The notes: generated by a model from the letters alone, not told the origin. 44,204 nt of DNA from Ruminococcus flavefaciens (GCA_023663905.1 JAMPGO010000007.1:1-44204), one strand, 5' to 3'; numbered from the stretch's first letter, positions 35,481-44,173 are shown. A program made the numbers and translations.

Positions 35481-35483
35481 CTA

Positions 35484-35512
35484 TGGACAAGCTATGAATT
35501 ATATGATATAAT
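35484..35512 (+). promoter_or_regulatory. Sigma-A promoter for the GTPase-Rae1 fusion gene
   Basis: TGGACA (35484-35489) and TATAAT (35507-35512) are 17 bases apart. Transcription would start near 35519, leaving about 30 bases before the ATG. That leader is too short for the attenuator usually found ahead of tet(M). Confidence 0.85.
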
Positions 35513-35547
35513 GTATTATTATAATAATTTGTGCGGAGTGAGATACA

Positions 35548-38109
35548 ATGGGGTCAAAAAATATAACAATAGGAATCACAGCTCACGTAGATTCGGGAAA
35601 AACAACTCTTGCCGAAGCTATGCTGTATAAAACGGGGCAGATACGTAAGCTGGGACGTGTTGACAACGGAAATTCGTTTCTTGATACGGATTCGATTGAA
35701 ATGGACAGAGGAATCACGATTTTTTCAAGTCAGGCGGAATTTAATGCGGGCGGTACTCACATAACACTGCTTGATACACCGGGTCACGTTGATTTTTCGG
35801 CGGAAACCGAGCGGACAATGCGTGTGCTTGATTATGCCGTGCTTGTCATAAGCGGTACGGACGTTGTGCAGAGCCATACCTCAACGCTGTGGAAGCTTCT
35901 GAGGAAATACGAGATACCTGTTTTTATTTTTGTAAATAAAATGGACTTGACAGGTGCGGACAAGGGCTTTATACTTGAAAAGCTGAGAACACAGCTATCG
36001 GAGAGGTGTACCGACTTTTCCGATACCGACAGCATTCCCGAAAATACCGCACTGTGCGATGAAGATTTGATGAACATTTTTCTGGACGGCGAGCTATCTG
36101 ATTCAGATATAGTGCGTGCGATTTCACAGAGGAGGATTTTTCCGTGCTTTTTTGGTTCGGCACTTAAAATAAACGGCATTGACGAGTTTATTTCAGGGCT
36201 TGACAGATACACTGCCGAGCCTGAGCGCTACGACGATTTCGGGCTTAAAGTCTACAAAATATCCTACGACAGCAAGGGAACACGTCTCACGCACCTGAAA
36301 GTAATGGGCGGTGAACTGAAAGTCCGCAGTGAGCTGACATACAGGACAGCGGACGGCGAGGAGGTGACTAATAAAATCAGCTCCGTAAGATTCTATTCAG
36401 GCGAAAAATTCAGGACGGCGGAAGTTGCTTGTGCAGGCGAAGTATGTGCAGTAACAGGGCTTGACGGCACATATTCGGGGCAGGGCATAGGCTGTATCAG
36501 GAACTCCGACAGGGCAGTTTTAGAGCCTGTTATGACATACCGTGTTGAGATACCGCAGGAGAAGAACATCTACGAGGCGCTTAAGGATATGCGACAGCTT
36601 GAAGATACCGACCCACAGCTTCATATTGTGTGGAACGAGCAGTTAAGGGAAATACATATCCAGCTTATGGGCGCAGTACAGATTGAAGTGCTGAGCCGTA
36701 TAATAGAAGAGAAATACGGCTATCCCGTTGTTTTCGGAAGCGGTGCGGTTGCATACAAGGAGACGGTTGCAGGTATTACGGAGGGTGTGGGTCACTACGA
36801 ACCGCTCCGCCACTATGCGGAAGTACATCTTCTTATTGAACCGCTTCCACGCAACAGCGGATTGCAGTTTGATACGGCGGTTTCGGAAGATAAGCTTGAC
36901 CGCAACTGGCAGAGACTTATTTTATCTCATCTTGAGGAAAAAACGCATATCGGAGTGCTTACGGGTTCGCCGATAACGGATATGAAGATAACGCTTATGT
37001 CGGGCAAGGCACATCTAAAGCACACAGAGGGCGGAGACTTTCGGCAGGCGACTTACAGGGCGGTACGTCAGGGACTGAGGAGTGCGGAAAGCGTGCTGTT
37101 AGAGCCTTACTATGACTATGAGCTTGAAATACCGTCGGAATACGTTGGACGAGCCATATCGGATTTACAGCGTATGTCAGCGGAGTTCAGTACGCCCGAG
37201 ACTTTCGGAGAAATGTCGTTAATCAAGGGTTCTGCACCTGTTGCCGAGCTTAGCGACTATCAGGCGGAGGTAATCAGCTACACGAGAGGCAAGGGCAGAA
37301 TATCGTGCGTAAACAGCGGTTACAGGGAATGCCACAATGCCGACGAAATAATTGAGCTGATTGGTTACGACTGCGACGGCGATGTAAATAACAGTGCGGA
37401 TTCGGTTTTTTGCAGTCACGGAGCAGGAATGAATGTGAAGTGGAATGAAGTCCCCGATTATATGCACCTGCCGTCCTGCCTTGAACCCGAGAGGGAAGAG
37501 CCTGAGCAGAAAGTGCGCCGTTTTGTTGAAAGAGCGGTATCAGATAAAGAGCTTATGGAGATTTTTGAACGCACATACGGCAAGATAGACCGTGAGCCGA
37601 GAAAAGCATTTAAATCCGTGAAAGTCAAATCGGATTACAGCAAGCCTGTCAAGCTTCCCGAATACAGCGGTTCGGACTATCTGCTTGTTGACGGCTATAA
37701 CATTATATTTGCGTGGGACGAGCTGAAAAAGATAGCGGACAGAAATCTTGATGACGCAAGGGTAGAGCTGGCGAAGATAATGTGCAACTATCAGGGCTAT
37801 ACGGGCTATGAAATTATACTTGTGTTCGACGCATACAGGGTGAAACGCAATCACAGGGACGTTGAGAAATACTATAATATAAACATCGTGTACACGAAGG
37901 AGTGCGAAACGGCTGATACATATATTGAATGCACAAGTCACGAGCTTGTCAGGAAGCACCGTGTGCGTGTGGCGACTTCCGACGGAGCTGAGCAGATGAT
38001 TATTCTCGGCAACGGTGCTATGCGTATTTCCGCAAGCGAACTCCATAAGCGTGTGGACGATATGAACAGGGCGATTAGTGAATTTATTGACATAAATAAG
38101 TTAAAATAA
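35548..38109 (+). CDS. Tet(M)-type ribosomal GTPase fused to a Rae1/YacP NYN endonuclease domain
   Basis: An 853-aa fusion. Residues 1 to about 600 are an EF-G-like translation factor of the tetracycline ribosomal-protection group: G1 AHVDSGKT (12-19), DRGITI, G3 DTPGHVDF (from 76), G4 NKMD (130-133), then domains II-V with the domain IV loop MSAEFSTPETFGEM. After a charged linker, residues about 708-853 form a NYN/PIN-like domain matching Rae1 (YacP): LLVDGYNIIFAWDELK, LVFDAYRVK, ECETADTYIE, VATSDGAEQ, with acidic residues D715, D761, D790 and D812 kept. Rae1 cuts mRNA in the ribosomal A site, so the fusion could combine A-site entry with A-site cleavage. Ribosomal-protection proteins alone are about 640 aa. 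Confidence 0.88.
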   Translation: MGSKNITIGITAHVDSGKTTLAEAMLYKTGQIRKLGRVDNGNSFLDTDSIEMDRGITIFSSQAEFNAGGTHITLLDTPGHVDFSAETERTMRVLDYAVLVISGTDVVQSHTSTLWKLLRKYEIPVFIFVNKMDLTGADKGFILEKLRTQLSERCTDFSDTDSIPENTALCDEDLMNIFLDGELSDSDIVRAISQRRIFPCFFGSALKINGIDEFISGLDRYTAEPERYDDFGLKVYKISYDSKGTRLTHLKVMGGELKVRSELTYRTADGEEVTNKISSVRFYSGEKFRTAEVACAGEVCAVTGLDGTYSGQGIGCIRNSDRAVLEPVMTYRVEIPQEKNIYEALKDMRQLEDTDPQLHIVWNEQLREIHIQLMGAVQIEVLSRIIEEKYGYPVVFGSGAVAYKETVAGITEGVGHYEPLRHYAEVHLLIEPLPRNSGLQFDTAVSEDKLDRNWQRLILSHLEEKTHIGVLTGSPITDMKITLMSGKAHLKHTEGGDFRQATYRAVRQGLRSAESVLLEPYYDYELEIPSEYVGRAISDLQRMSAEFSTPETFGEMSLIKGSAPVAELSDYQAEVISYTRGKGRISCVNSGYRECHNADEIIELIGYDCDGDVNNSADSVFCSHGAGMNVKWNEVPDYMHLPSCLEPEREEPEQKVRRFVERAVSDKELMEIFERTYGKIDREPRKAFKSVKVKSDYSKPVKLPEYSGSDYLLVDGYNIIFAWDELKKIADRNLDDARVELAKIMCNYQGYTGYEIILVFDAYRVKRNHRDVEKYYNINIVYTKECETADTYIECTSHELVRKHRVRVATSDGAEQMIILGNGAMRISASELHKRVDDMNRAISEFIDINKLK

Positions 38110-38126
38110 AAAAATAATAGAATTAC

Positions 38127-38155
38127 TGGAAATTTTTTTGTCAATATGTTATAAT
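38127..38155 (+). promoter_or_regulatory. Sigma-A promoter for the decarboxylase operon
   Basis: TGGAAA (38127-38132) and TATAAT (38150-38155) are 17 bases apart. The start would be near 38162, about 60 bases before oadA. A TTGTCA at 38138 is too close to the -10 to serve. Confidence 0.78.
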
Positions 38156-38224
38156 AGTTATGATTTGATTTGGTACAAAGGCGTGTTGAATCAAAAAATT
38201 TTACTTAATACAGGAGGTCTGCAT

Positions 38225-39622
38225 ATGAAAAAAGTGCAACTGACAGAAACCGTTTTGCGTGACGCTAACCAGTCTTTAATGGCTACCCGTCTGCCTTACT
38301 CGGACTATGAAGATATTCTTGCCGATATGGACAAGGCAGGATATTACTCAATCGAGTGTTGGGGCGGAGCTACTTTTGACTCCTGTCTGCGTTATCTTAA
38401 CGAAGACCCTTGGGAGAGACTTAGAAATCTCAGAAAGAATCTTCCGAACACAAGGCTTCAAATGCTTCTCAGAGGTCAGAATCTTCTCGGCTACAAGCAT
38501 TATCACGATGATGTTGTTGAGAAATTCATTGAACTTTCGATTAAAAACGGCATTGATGTAATCCGTATTTTTGACGCACTCAACGACTTCAGAAATATCG
38601 AGACTGCGCTTGCTTCCGTAAAGAAGTATGCAAAGGAAAAAACTATCGCTTCGGGCTGTATTTCCTACACACAAAGTCCCGTACACACTGTTGACAAGTA
38701 CATCGAGATGTGCAAGGAACTCAAAACTATGGGCTTTGATACAATCTGCCTCAAGGATATGGCTGGTACTATGTCGCCCTATGAAGCAGAGAGCCTTATC
38801 AAGGGTATCAAGGACGCTATCGGCGATATGACTCTGATTCTGCACACTCACTGCACAACAGGTATGGCTTATATGACGATTACAAAGGCTATCGAATCGG
38901 GAATTGATGTAATTGATACGGCAACTTCCTGCTTCTCGGGCGGTACGTCACAGCCTTCCACAGAAACTATGTTCTACGCACTCCAGCAGTACGGCATAGA
39001 CTGCGGACTTGACGAGGATATTATCAACAAGGTAAACGATTACTTCAAGCCAATCAAGCAGAAGTATATTGACAACGGACAGATTAATCCGAAGAGCCTT
39101 GCAACTGACGCACAGGCGCTTGTTTACAAAGTACCGGGCGGAATGCTCTCCAATATGATTGCAAATCTCACCGATATGCACGCTATGGACAAATTTGACG
39201 AAGCGCTTGCGGAAATCCCGAAGGTACGTGCGGATTTGGGTTATCCTCCGCTTGTAACTCCGCTGTCGCAGATGGTTGGAAATCAGGCTGTTACAAACGT
39301 TCTTGTCGGCGAGCGCTATAAGAACATCTCCAAGGAAGTAAAGAACTACATCAAGGGCGAATACGGCATTGCACCCGCACCTGTTGACCCTGAACTCTCA
39401 AAGAAGGTACTCGGCGATGATATGCCTGTTGACTGCCGTGTTGAGGATATGAAGCGCACAGGCGAGGATTTTGAATCCGCAAGAGAAGCTCTCGGCGACC
39501 TCTGCCGTTGCGAAGAGGATGTTATGAGCTATATATGCTATCCCGACCAGACAGTCAAATTCCTCCAGAACCGCAAGGCTCAGGAAGAAAATGAAGCCGT
39601 TTATACTATTGAGGAAATGTAA
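38225..39622 (+). CDS. oadA: Oxaloacetate decarboxylase alpha subunit (carboxyltransferase)
   Basis: A 465-aa biotin-dependent carboxyltransferase that moves the carboxyl group of oxaloacetate onto carrier-bound biotin. The family start TETVLRDANQSLMATRLP, then ECWGGATFDSCLRYL and MLLRGQNLLGYKHY, and the metal-site HTHCTTGMAYM are visible. The attached biotinyl domain of classical OadA is absent and supplied by the separate carrier gene two places on. A related activity such as a transcarboxylase or pyruvate carboxylase B subunit is possible, but the OadG and OadB partners favour the Na+ pump. AGGAGGT lies 6 bases before the ATG. Codon use suggests high expression. Confidence 0.92.
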   Translation: MKKVQLTETVLRDANQSLMATRLPYSDYEDILADMDKAGYYSIECWGGATFDSCLRYLNEDPWERLRNLRKNLPNTRLQMLLRGQNLLGYKHYHDDVVEKFIELSIKNGIDVIRIFDALNDFRNIETALASVKKYAKEKTIASGCISYTQSPVHTVDKYIEMCKELKTMGFDTICLKDMAGTMSPYEAESLIKGIKDAIGDMTLILHTHCTTGMAYMTITKAIESGIDVIDTATSCFSGGTSQPSTETMFYALQQYGIDCGLDEDIINKVNDYFKPIKQKYIDNGQINPKSLATDAQALVYKVPGGMLSNMIANLTDMHAMDKFDEALAEIPKVRADLGYPPLVTPLSQMVGNQAVTNVLVGERYKNISKEVKNYIKGEYGIAPAPVDPELSKKVLGDDMPVDCRVEDMKRTGEDFESAREALGDLCRCEEDVMSYICYPDQTVKFLQNRKAQEENEAVYTIEEM

Positions 39623-39633
39623 GGAGGATTTAT

Positions 39634-40023
39634 ATGAATTTCTTTACTCTTGCTGTCCAGACGGCTGACAGCGGTACTAAAATGGAACTGGGCGACGCTG
39701 CAATCACGGCTGTATTCGGCTATGCTGTTGTTTTTATCGGACTTGTCCTTCTTATGGCTCTGCTTTATCTCACAGGCGCAATTTTTTCAAGCAGGGAAGC
39801 TAAGGCAAAAGCAGAATCCGCAAAGAAGACTGCCGAAGCTGTTGAAGCTCCGAAGCCTGTCGTTCAGGAAGCTCCTGCAAAGACCGCACCGGGTTCGGCA
39901 GGTCATATAAAGCTCCACAACGTACCCGACAAGGAGGCTGCTATGATTATGGCTATAGTTGCAGATACTTTGCAGACTCCGCTTAATGAACTCCATTTTA
40001 TTTCCATTAAGGAGGTTAAATAA
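39634..40023 (+). CDS. oadG: Sodium-pump decarboxylase gamma/delta subunit
   Basis: A 129-aa single-span membrane protein. The span is at about residues 25-50, followed by an Ala/Lys/Pro-rich linker and a C-terminal segment (KEAAMIMAIVADTLQTPLN) of the kind that contacts the carboxyltransferase in the OadG/MmdD group. It holds the soluble and membrane subunits together. TAAGGAGG precedes the ATG. The family is weakly conserved, and the call leans on its neighbours. Confidence 0.85.
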   Translation: MNFFTLAVQTADSGTKMELGDAAITAVFGYAVVFIGLVLLMALLYLTGAIFSSREAKAKAESAKKTAEAVEAPKPVVQEAPAKTAPGSAGHIKLHNVPDKEAAMIMAIVADTLQTPLNELHFISIKEVK

Positions 40024-40025
40024 CT

Positions 40026-40421
40026 ATGAAATATAAAGTTACGCTCAACGGAAAGACCTATGAAGTTGAGGTTGAAAAGGGCAAGGCAATTCTTCTCGAC
40101 GAATACGAGGCGCTCGCACCTGCACCTGCACAGCCCGAGGTTTCCGCACCCGTCGCACCTGTCCAGTCTGCTCCTGCGCCCACACCTGCTCCTGTAAATC
40201 TCGCAGCAGGCGAGACAGTATCCGCACCTATGCCCGGAAATATTCTCCGTGTTGATGTAAAGCAGGGCGATACAGTCAAGGAGGGTCAGATTCTTGTGAT
40301 TCTCGAAGCTATGAAAATGGAAAATGAAATTGTCGCTCCGAAAGACGGCACTGTCGCACAGGTCGTTACAAGCAAGGGTGCAGTTGTTGATACAGGTTCA
40401 CCGCTTGTCGTTATAGCATAA
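40026..40421 (+). CDS. Biotin carboxyl carrier protein of the decarboxylase
   Basis: A 131-aa carrier: a short N-terminal fold (MKYKVTLNGKTYEVEVEKG), a Pro/Ala hinge (about 35-65) and a biotinyl domain. The biotinylated lysine is K97 in EAMKMENEI. It shuttles the carboxyl group from the alpha subunit to the membrane beta subunit. GGAGG overlaps the end of oadG, and 2 bases separate the genes. Confidence 0.95.
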   Translation: MKYKVTLNGKTYEVEVEKGKAILLDEYEALAPAPAQPEVSAPVAPVQSAPAPTPAPVNLAAGETVSAPMPGNILRVDVKQGDTVKEGQILVILEAMKMENEIVAPKDGTVAQVVTSKGAVVDTGSPLVVIA

Positions 40422-40433
40422 GGAGGACTGAAA

Positions 40434-41651
40434 ATGGATATTCTTCAGACTCTTACAGACCTTTGGGAAGGTTCGGGATTTCACAGCTTTTTAGTTGACG
40501 GCGGCTGGAAGAATCTTATTATGATTGCAATTTCCTGCGTTCTGCTTTATCTCGGCATAAAGAAGAAGTTTGAACCGCTTCTCCTCGTCGGTATCGCATT
40601 CGGCTGTCTGCTCGTAAATCTCTCCTACTTCGGTCCTGATTCAACCGACGCACTCTATCATCCCGAGCTGTGGACGGCATTCCTTGACCACGACAGCGAA
40701 TTTTACCACGACTACGGCAATATTCTTGCAAACGGCGGACTTCTTGACATACTCTACATCGGAGTAAAAGCAGGAATCTATCCCTCGCTTATCTTTATGG
40801 GCGTAGGTGCGATGACGGACTTCGGACCGCTGATTGCCAATCCCAAGAGCTTACTTCTCGGAGCAGCTGCACAGATGGGTGTATTTCTCGCATTCTTCGG
40901 CGCTGTACTTCTCGGATTCACAGGAAATCAGGCAGCCGCTATAGGAATCATCGGCGGTGCTGACGGTCCTACGGCTATCTTCCTTACAACAAAGCTCGCT
41001 CCCGAGCTTCTCGGACCTATCGCAATCGCAGCCTACTCCTATATGGCTCTTATACCTATGATTCAGCCTCCTCTTATGCGACTTCTCACAACCGAGAAAG
41101 AACGTAAGGTTAAAATGGAGCAGAACAGAGTTGTTTCAAAGACAGAAAAAATCCTCTTCCCGATTATCGTTGCAATGTTCGTAATCCTTCTTCTTCCGTC
41201 AACAGCACCGCTCATCGGATGCCTTATGCTCGGCAACCTCTGGAGAGAGTGCGGAGTTACCGAAAGACTCTCTGATACAGTACAGAACGCACTTATGAAC
41301 ATCGTAACCGTATTTCTCGGAATCTCTGTCGGCGCTACAACAGCCGCTGACAGCTTCCTCAACTGGCAGACGCTGTTTATCATCATTCTCGGACTTACAG
41401 CATTCTGCTTCTCAACAGTCGGAGGACTTCTCGTCGGAAAGCTTATGTATGTGCTTACAGGCGGAAAAATCAATCCTCTTATCGGCTCGGCAGGTGTTTC
41501 GGCAGTACCTATGGCAGCCCGTGTTGCACAGGTTGAGGGACAAAAGGCGAATCCGTCGAACTTCCTGCTTATGCACGCTATGGGACCCAACGTCGCAGGC
41601 GTTATCGGCTCGGCAATCGCAGCAGGATTCCTCCTCGCAGTATTCGGTTAA
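40434..41651 (+). CDS. oadB: Sodium-translocating decarboxylase beta subunit
   Basis: A 405-aa polytopic membrane protein that decarboxylates carboxybiotin and pumps Na+ outwards. The strongly conserved [10 protein letters not shown] is present with its Asp at residue 177, inside the IIGGADGPT re-entrant region, and [12 protein letters not shown] and [14 protein letters not shown] complete the transport core. About nine hydrophobic spans are visible. TAAGGAGG precedes the ATG. It is the last gene of the operon, followed by a terminator. Confidence 0.95.
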   Translation: MDILQTLTDLWEGSGFHSFLVDGGWKNLIMIAISCVLLYLGIKKKFEPLLLVGIAFGCLLVNLSYFGPDSTDALYHPELWTAFLDHDSEFYHDYGNILANGGLLDILYIGVKAGIYPSLIFMGVGAMTDFGPLIANPKSLLLGAAAQMGVFLAFFGAVLLGFTGNQAAAIGIIGGADGPTAIFLTTKLAPELLGPIAIAAYSYMALIPMIQPPLMRLLTTEKERKVKMEQNRVVSKTEKILFPIIVAMFVILLLPSTAPLIGCLMLGNLWRECGVTERLSDTVQNALMNIVTVFLGISVGATTAADSFLNWQTLFIIILGLTAFCFSTVGGLLVGKLMYVLTGGKINPLIGSAGVSAVPMAARVAQVEGQKANPSNFLLMHAMGPNVAGVIGSAIAAGFLLAVFG

Positions 41652-41657
41652 AAAAAC

Positions 41658-41693
41658 AGCTGTACGGCGCAGACCGTACAGCTTATTTTTATT
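41658..41693 (+). terminator. Rho-independent terminator of the decarboxylase operon
   Basis: A perfect 10-bp stem (AGCTGTACGG at 41658-41667, partner 41674-41683) with a 6-base loop is followed by TATTTTTATT. Confidence 0.88.
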
Positions 41694-41833
41694 CCCTGTA
41701 ATCAGTCGTTTTGTGAATATCAACCAAATCCGACGGCAGAAACTGTGCAGGTTTAATCCTCACGGCTTTTTTGTTTTTTCAGTGAATTTAATGCTTTTCC
41801 GACAAAAAAACCCAAAAAAACTCTTGGAATCTC

Positions 41834-41862
41834 TTGACAATCCGTGATTTATATATTATAAT
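41834..41862 (+). promoter_or_regulatory. Consensus sigma-A promoter upstream of the VanY-like gene
   Basis: A perfect TTGACA (41834-41839) and a perfect TATAAT (41857-41862) are 17 bases apart. The transcript would start near 41869 and carry a leader of about 110 bases. Confidence 0.92.
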
Positions 41863-41910
41863 CTATATATAGGGAATTTGGTAAAATACTAAAACAAATG
41901 AGAACAAATG

Positions 41911-41937
41911 TTGTGTAAATATTTTACACAATTTTTT
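41911..41937 (+). promoter_or_regulatory. Terminator-like palindrome in the leader of the VanY-like gene
   Basis: TTGTGTAAA (41911-41919) pairs perfectly with 41923-41931 around a 3-base loop, followed by six T. It lies between the promoter and the start codon, so it may be an attenuator. Its AT-rich stem could equally be an operator for a repressor. Just before it, AACAAATG occurs twice (41893-41900 and 41903-41910). Confidence 0.5.
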
Positions 41938-41979
41938 CTTCTCTGCGTTTTTGTCAGCCGGAACGGAGGGTGTAAAGAA

Positions 41980-42957
41980 GTGAAGAGAAAAAAGAAAAAA
42001 CTGAAACTCCGCAGGAGCGCAAAGCGTATACTCGTTGCTCTTGTGTGTATTTCTGTTATGATGTTTATTGTTGACAGCCTCAGAAGGGATTTTTTCAAGA
42101 AAAGCACAGACCAGTGCATATCTGTTGAGGGTAATTTTATTTCAAAGGCAAATCCGCCTGTTCCTGTTAATACCATTGCGTTTGACAAGGACTCTAGACC
42201 AACCGATACCACGACCATTGAGGGCATACAGAACTCGGGTTTTACGGAAATCATCGTTTCTGCGGACAAGCTCTCGCAGGGACTTCTTGCAATCGCCGAT
42301 GAATCGCACCCTGTTTCTGTGAGCGAGCCTGATAAAATGGTGAATCTGCTGGACTACGAGAGCGAATATTATACCGTTGCCGACGGAGTAATGCTCAATG
42401 AAGAGGCGGCGGAAGCTCTCAACAGGCTTATGACCGACTACAACAAGGCGACGGATTTGAGCGATTTTGTTATCTACGGCACAACCGATACATATACGGG
42501 CGGTGATTCCTGCTGTCCGATATATTTCCCGGAACGTTCCGCAGGAAATACAGTAGACCTCGCATTGCTTGGTGTTGGCTCGTATATCGAATTTGACGGA
42601 CTTGACGCAGAGGGCTGGGTCATCGAGAACTGCGCAAAGTACGGCTTTATCGTAAGATACCCCGACGGCAAGAGCGACAAGACAGGCAAGGGCTATTGTC
42701 CGTGGCATCTGCGTTATGTCGGCAGACTTAATGCCGATATTATGACAAAGAATAACCTGTGCCTTGAGGAATATATTGATTTTCTCAGCAACTATAAAGT
42801 CGATACGCCGTATATCCACAATTTCAACGGATTTGACTATGTGCTGTACAGCATTGAATCGGCAGGCGAGGAGACGGCAGTGAAAGTGCCAATCGGCGGA
42901 AACTACGACATTTCGGGCGATAACAGAGGTACATATATAGTAAGCTTCAAAAGATGA
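41980..42957 (+). CDS. VanY-like (M15) D,D-carboxypeptidase homologue with altered active site
   Basis: A 325-aa protein with a Lys/Arg-rich start, one membrane span (about 16-34) and an extracytoplasmic M15/VanY domain in its second half: the YGFIVRYPDGKSDKTG and PWHLRYVG blocks are typical. In active enzymes the zinc site is H-x6-D plus the His of E-P-W-H, with that Glu as catalytic base. Here the first His is Arg186 (PERSAGNTVD), Asp193 and His243 remain, and the Glu is Cys240 (CPWH). It is therefore unlikely to cleave D-Ala-D-Ala normally. GTG at 41980 is chosen because GGAGG precedes it; an in-frame upstream start lies inside the palindrome region. Confidence 0.82.
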   Translation: MKRKKKKLKLRRSAKRILVALVCISVMMFIVDSLRRDFFKKSTDQCISVEGNFISKANPPVPVNTIAFDKDSRPTDTTTIEGIQNSGFTEIIVSADKLSQGLLAIADESHPVSVSEPDKMVNLLDYESEYYTVADGVMLNEEAAEALNRLMTDYNKATDLSDFVIYGTTDTYTGGDSCCPIYFPERSAGNTVDLALLGVGSYIEFDGLDAEGWVIENCAKYGFIVRYPDGKSDKTGKGYCPWHLRYVGRLNADIMTKNNLCLEEYIDFLSNYKVDTPYIHNFNGFDYVLYSIESAGEETAVKVPIGGNYDISGDNRGTYIVSFKR

Positions 42958-42962
42958 TTTCA

Positions 42963-42996
42963 AGCGGTTCTGAAAGCCTGTCAGAACTGCTTTTTT
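42963..42996 (+). terminator. Rho-independent terminator after the VanY-like gene
   Basis: Arms at 42963-42973 (AGCGGTTCTGA) and 42981-42991 pair over 11 bp with one G-U pair and a 7-base loop, followed by six T. Confidence 0.88.
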
Positions 42997-43042
42997 GTAT
43001 AATATACAGAATATCGGCATAAAATAGGTGTGGGTGATAAAT

Positions 43043-44173
43043 ATGAAAAAAATCTGTATTATTTTATCTGCTGTTATAACTTTTCTGCTTGCCGTTCCAC
43101 AGTATTCAAGTGCCGACAGCTTCGACGAGATAAAGTCATATATTTTAATTGAATCCGTAACAGGTACGGTTATTGAGGAAAAAAACTCGTCCCAGCGGTT
43201 GAATGCGGGCTATCTCAGCAAGCTTATGACTCTTCTGCTTGTGGCGGAGGACATCGAGACGGGCAAGTATCAGCTATCCACCGAGCTTACGGCTTCGCAG
43301 TCCGTATCAGGTACAAAGGGTGCGGTTGTGTGGCTTGAACCGGGCGACAGGATGACTGTTGAGGAGCTTGTAAAGTCGGTTATCATAGGCAATGCCAACG
43401 ACGCTGTTACTGTGCTTGCCGAAAAATCGGAGCAGACTGTTGAGAAATTCGTTATGCGTATGAACAGCGAGGCATTTGATTTAGGCTTGCGTGATACGGC
43501 ATTTTATTCGCCCTACGGTTACTACGACGAAAGGGAATACACGACGGCGAGCGATTTGGCTGTAATCTGCTCACGTCTTGCACGGTACGAATTTATGCGC
43601 CCTTATTTCAGTACGTGGCGGGATTTCGTAAAATCGGGGCAGACTGAGCTTGTCAATGAAAATACGCTTGCGAGAACTTACGACAGGCACATCGGATTCA
43701 AGGCTTGTCATTCAGAAGAATCGGGCTATTGTATTGCCGAAGCAGGAATAAACGACGGCAAAACGTGCTATATAGCAGTGATTCTCGGTGCGGAAAGCGA
43801 TGACGTTTCACTTGGCTGTGCGAAAAAGCTGATTAACAAGGGTTTCAGCGATTATAAAGTAACGGCGACGATGTTTCCCGACGAAATGCTTATGCCGATA
43901 CGTGTGAAGAACGGCGAGGACACGGCGGTTGAAATACACCTGAGAAATCAGAGCAGTCTCGTTGTGCCTCGTGGAGTTGATGAGCTGAGTACGGTTGTGG
44001 TTATCCCAGAGTATCTCTCCGCACCTGTTCGGAAAGGGCAGAAAATAGGTACGGCAGGATTCTACAGCGAAAAAAATCTTGTCTGCGAGATTGATATAAT
44101 CACGAGCGACAGTGTAAATGAGTTAACATTCGGGTTTATTCTCAAGAAAACGCTGTGCAATCTGCTGAAATAA
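43043..44173 (+). CDS. DacF-like (S11) D,D-carboxypeptidase homologue lacking all three catalytic motifs
   Basis: A 376-aa exported protein: signal peptide (about 1-26, ending near SSADS), a D-alanyl-D-alanine carboxypeptidase domain (about 27-255) and a C-terminal PBP5-like beta domain. Alignment by eye is easy (KLMTLLLVAEDIETGKYQL, VVWLEPGDRMTVEELVKSV, FYSPYGYY). The nucleophile motif SxxK reads YLSK (Y57, K60), SxN reads NAN (117-119) and KTG reads KAC (220-222). The enzyme should be inactive as a carboxypeptidase and unable to form the penicillin acyl-enzyme. GGGTGAT precedes the ATG at 43043; an in-frame GTG five codons upstream is less likely. Confidence 0.85.
   Translation: MKKICIILSAVITFLLAVPQYSSADSFDEIKSYILIESVTGTVIEEKNSSQRLNAGYLSKLMTLLLVAEDIETGKYQLSTELTASQSVSGTKGAVVWLEPGDRMTVEELVKSVIIGNANDAVTVLAEKSEQTVEKFVMRMNSEAFDLGLRDTAFYSPYGYYDEREYTTASDLAVICSRLARYEFMRPYFSTWRDFVKSGQTELVNENTLARTYDRHIGFKACHSEESGYCIAEAGINDGKTCYIAVILGAESDDVSLGCAKKLINKGFSDYKVTATMFPDEMLMPIRVKNGEDTAVEIHLRNQSSLVVPRGVDELSTVVVIPEYLSAPVRKGQKIGTAGFYSEKNLVCEIDIITSDSVNELTFGFILKKTLCNLLK

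Noticed and set aside
35548-38109. Plain tetracycline-resistance gene
   Set aside because: The GTPase part is of that group, but the fused nuclease, short leader and chromosomal housekeeping setting make acquired resistance a poor explanation.
41980-42957. Sortase assignment for this gene
   Set aside because: The membrane anchor and length suggested it, but the RYP and PWHLRYVG blocks are M15/VanY and there is no TLxTC motif.
42998-43003. TATAAT ahead of the DacF-like gene
   Set aside because: It follows the terminator directly, and no -35 is found at usable spacing. The gene must be read from somewhere, but this element alone is not enough.
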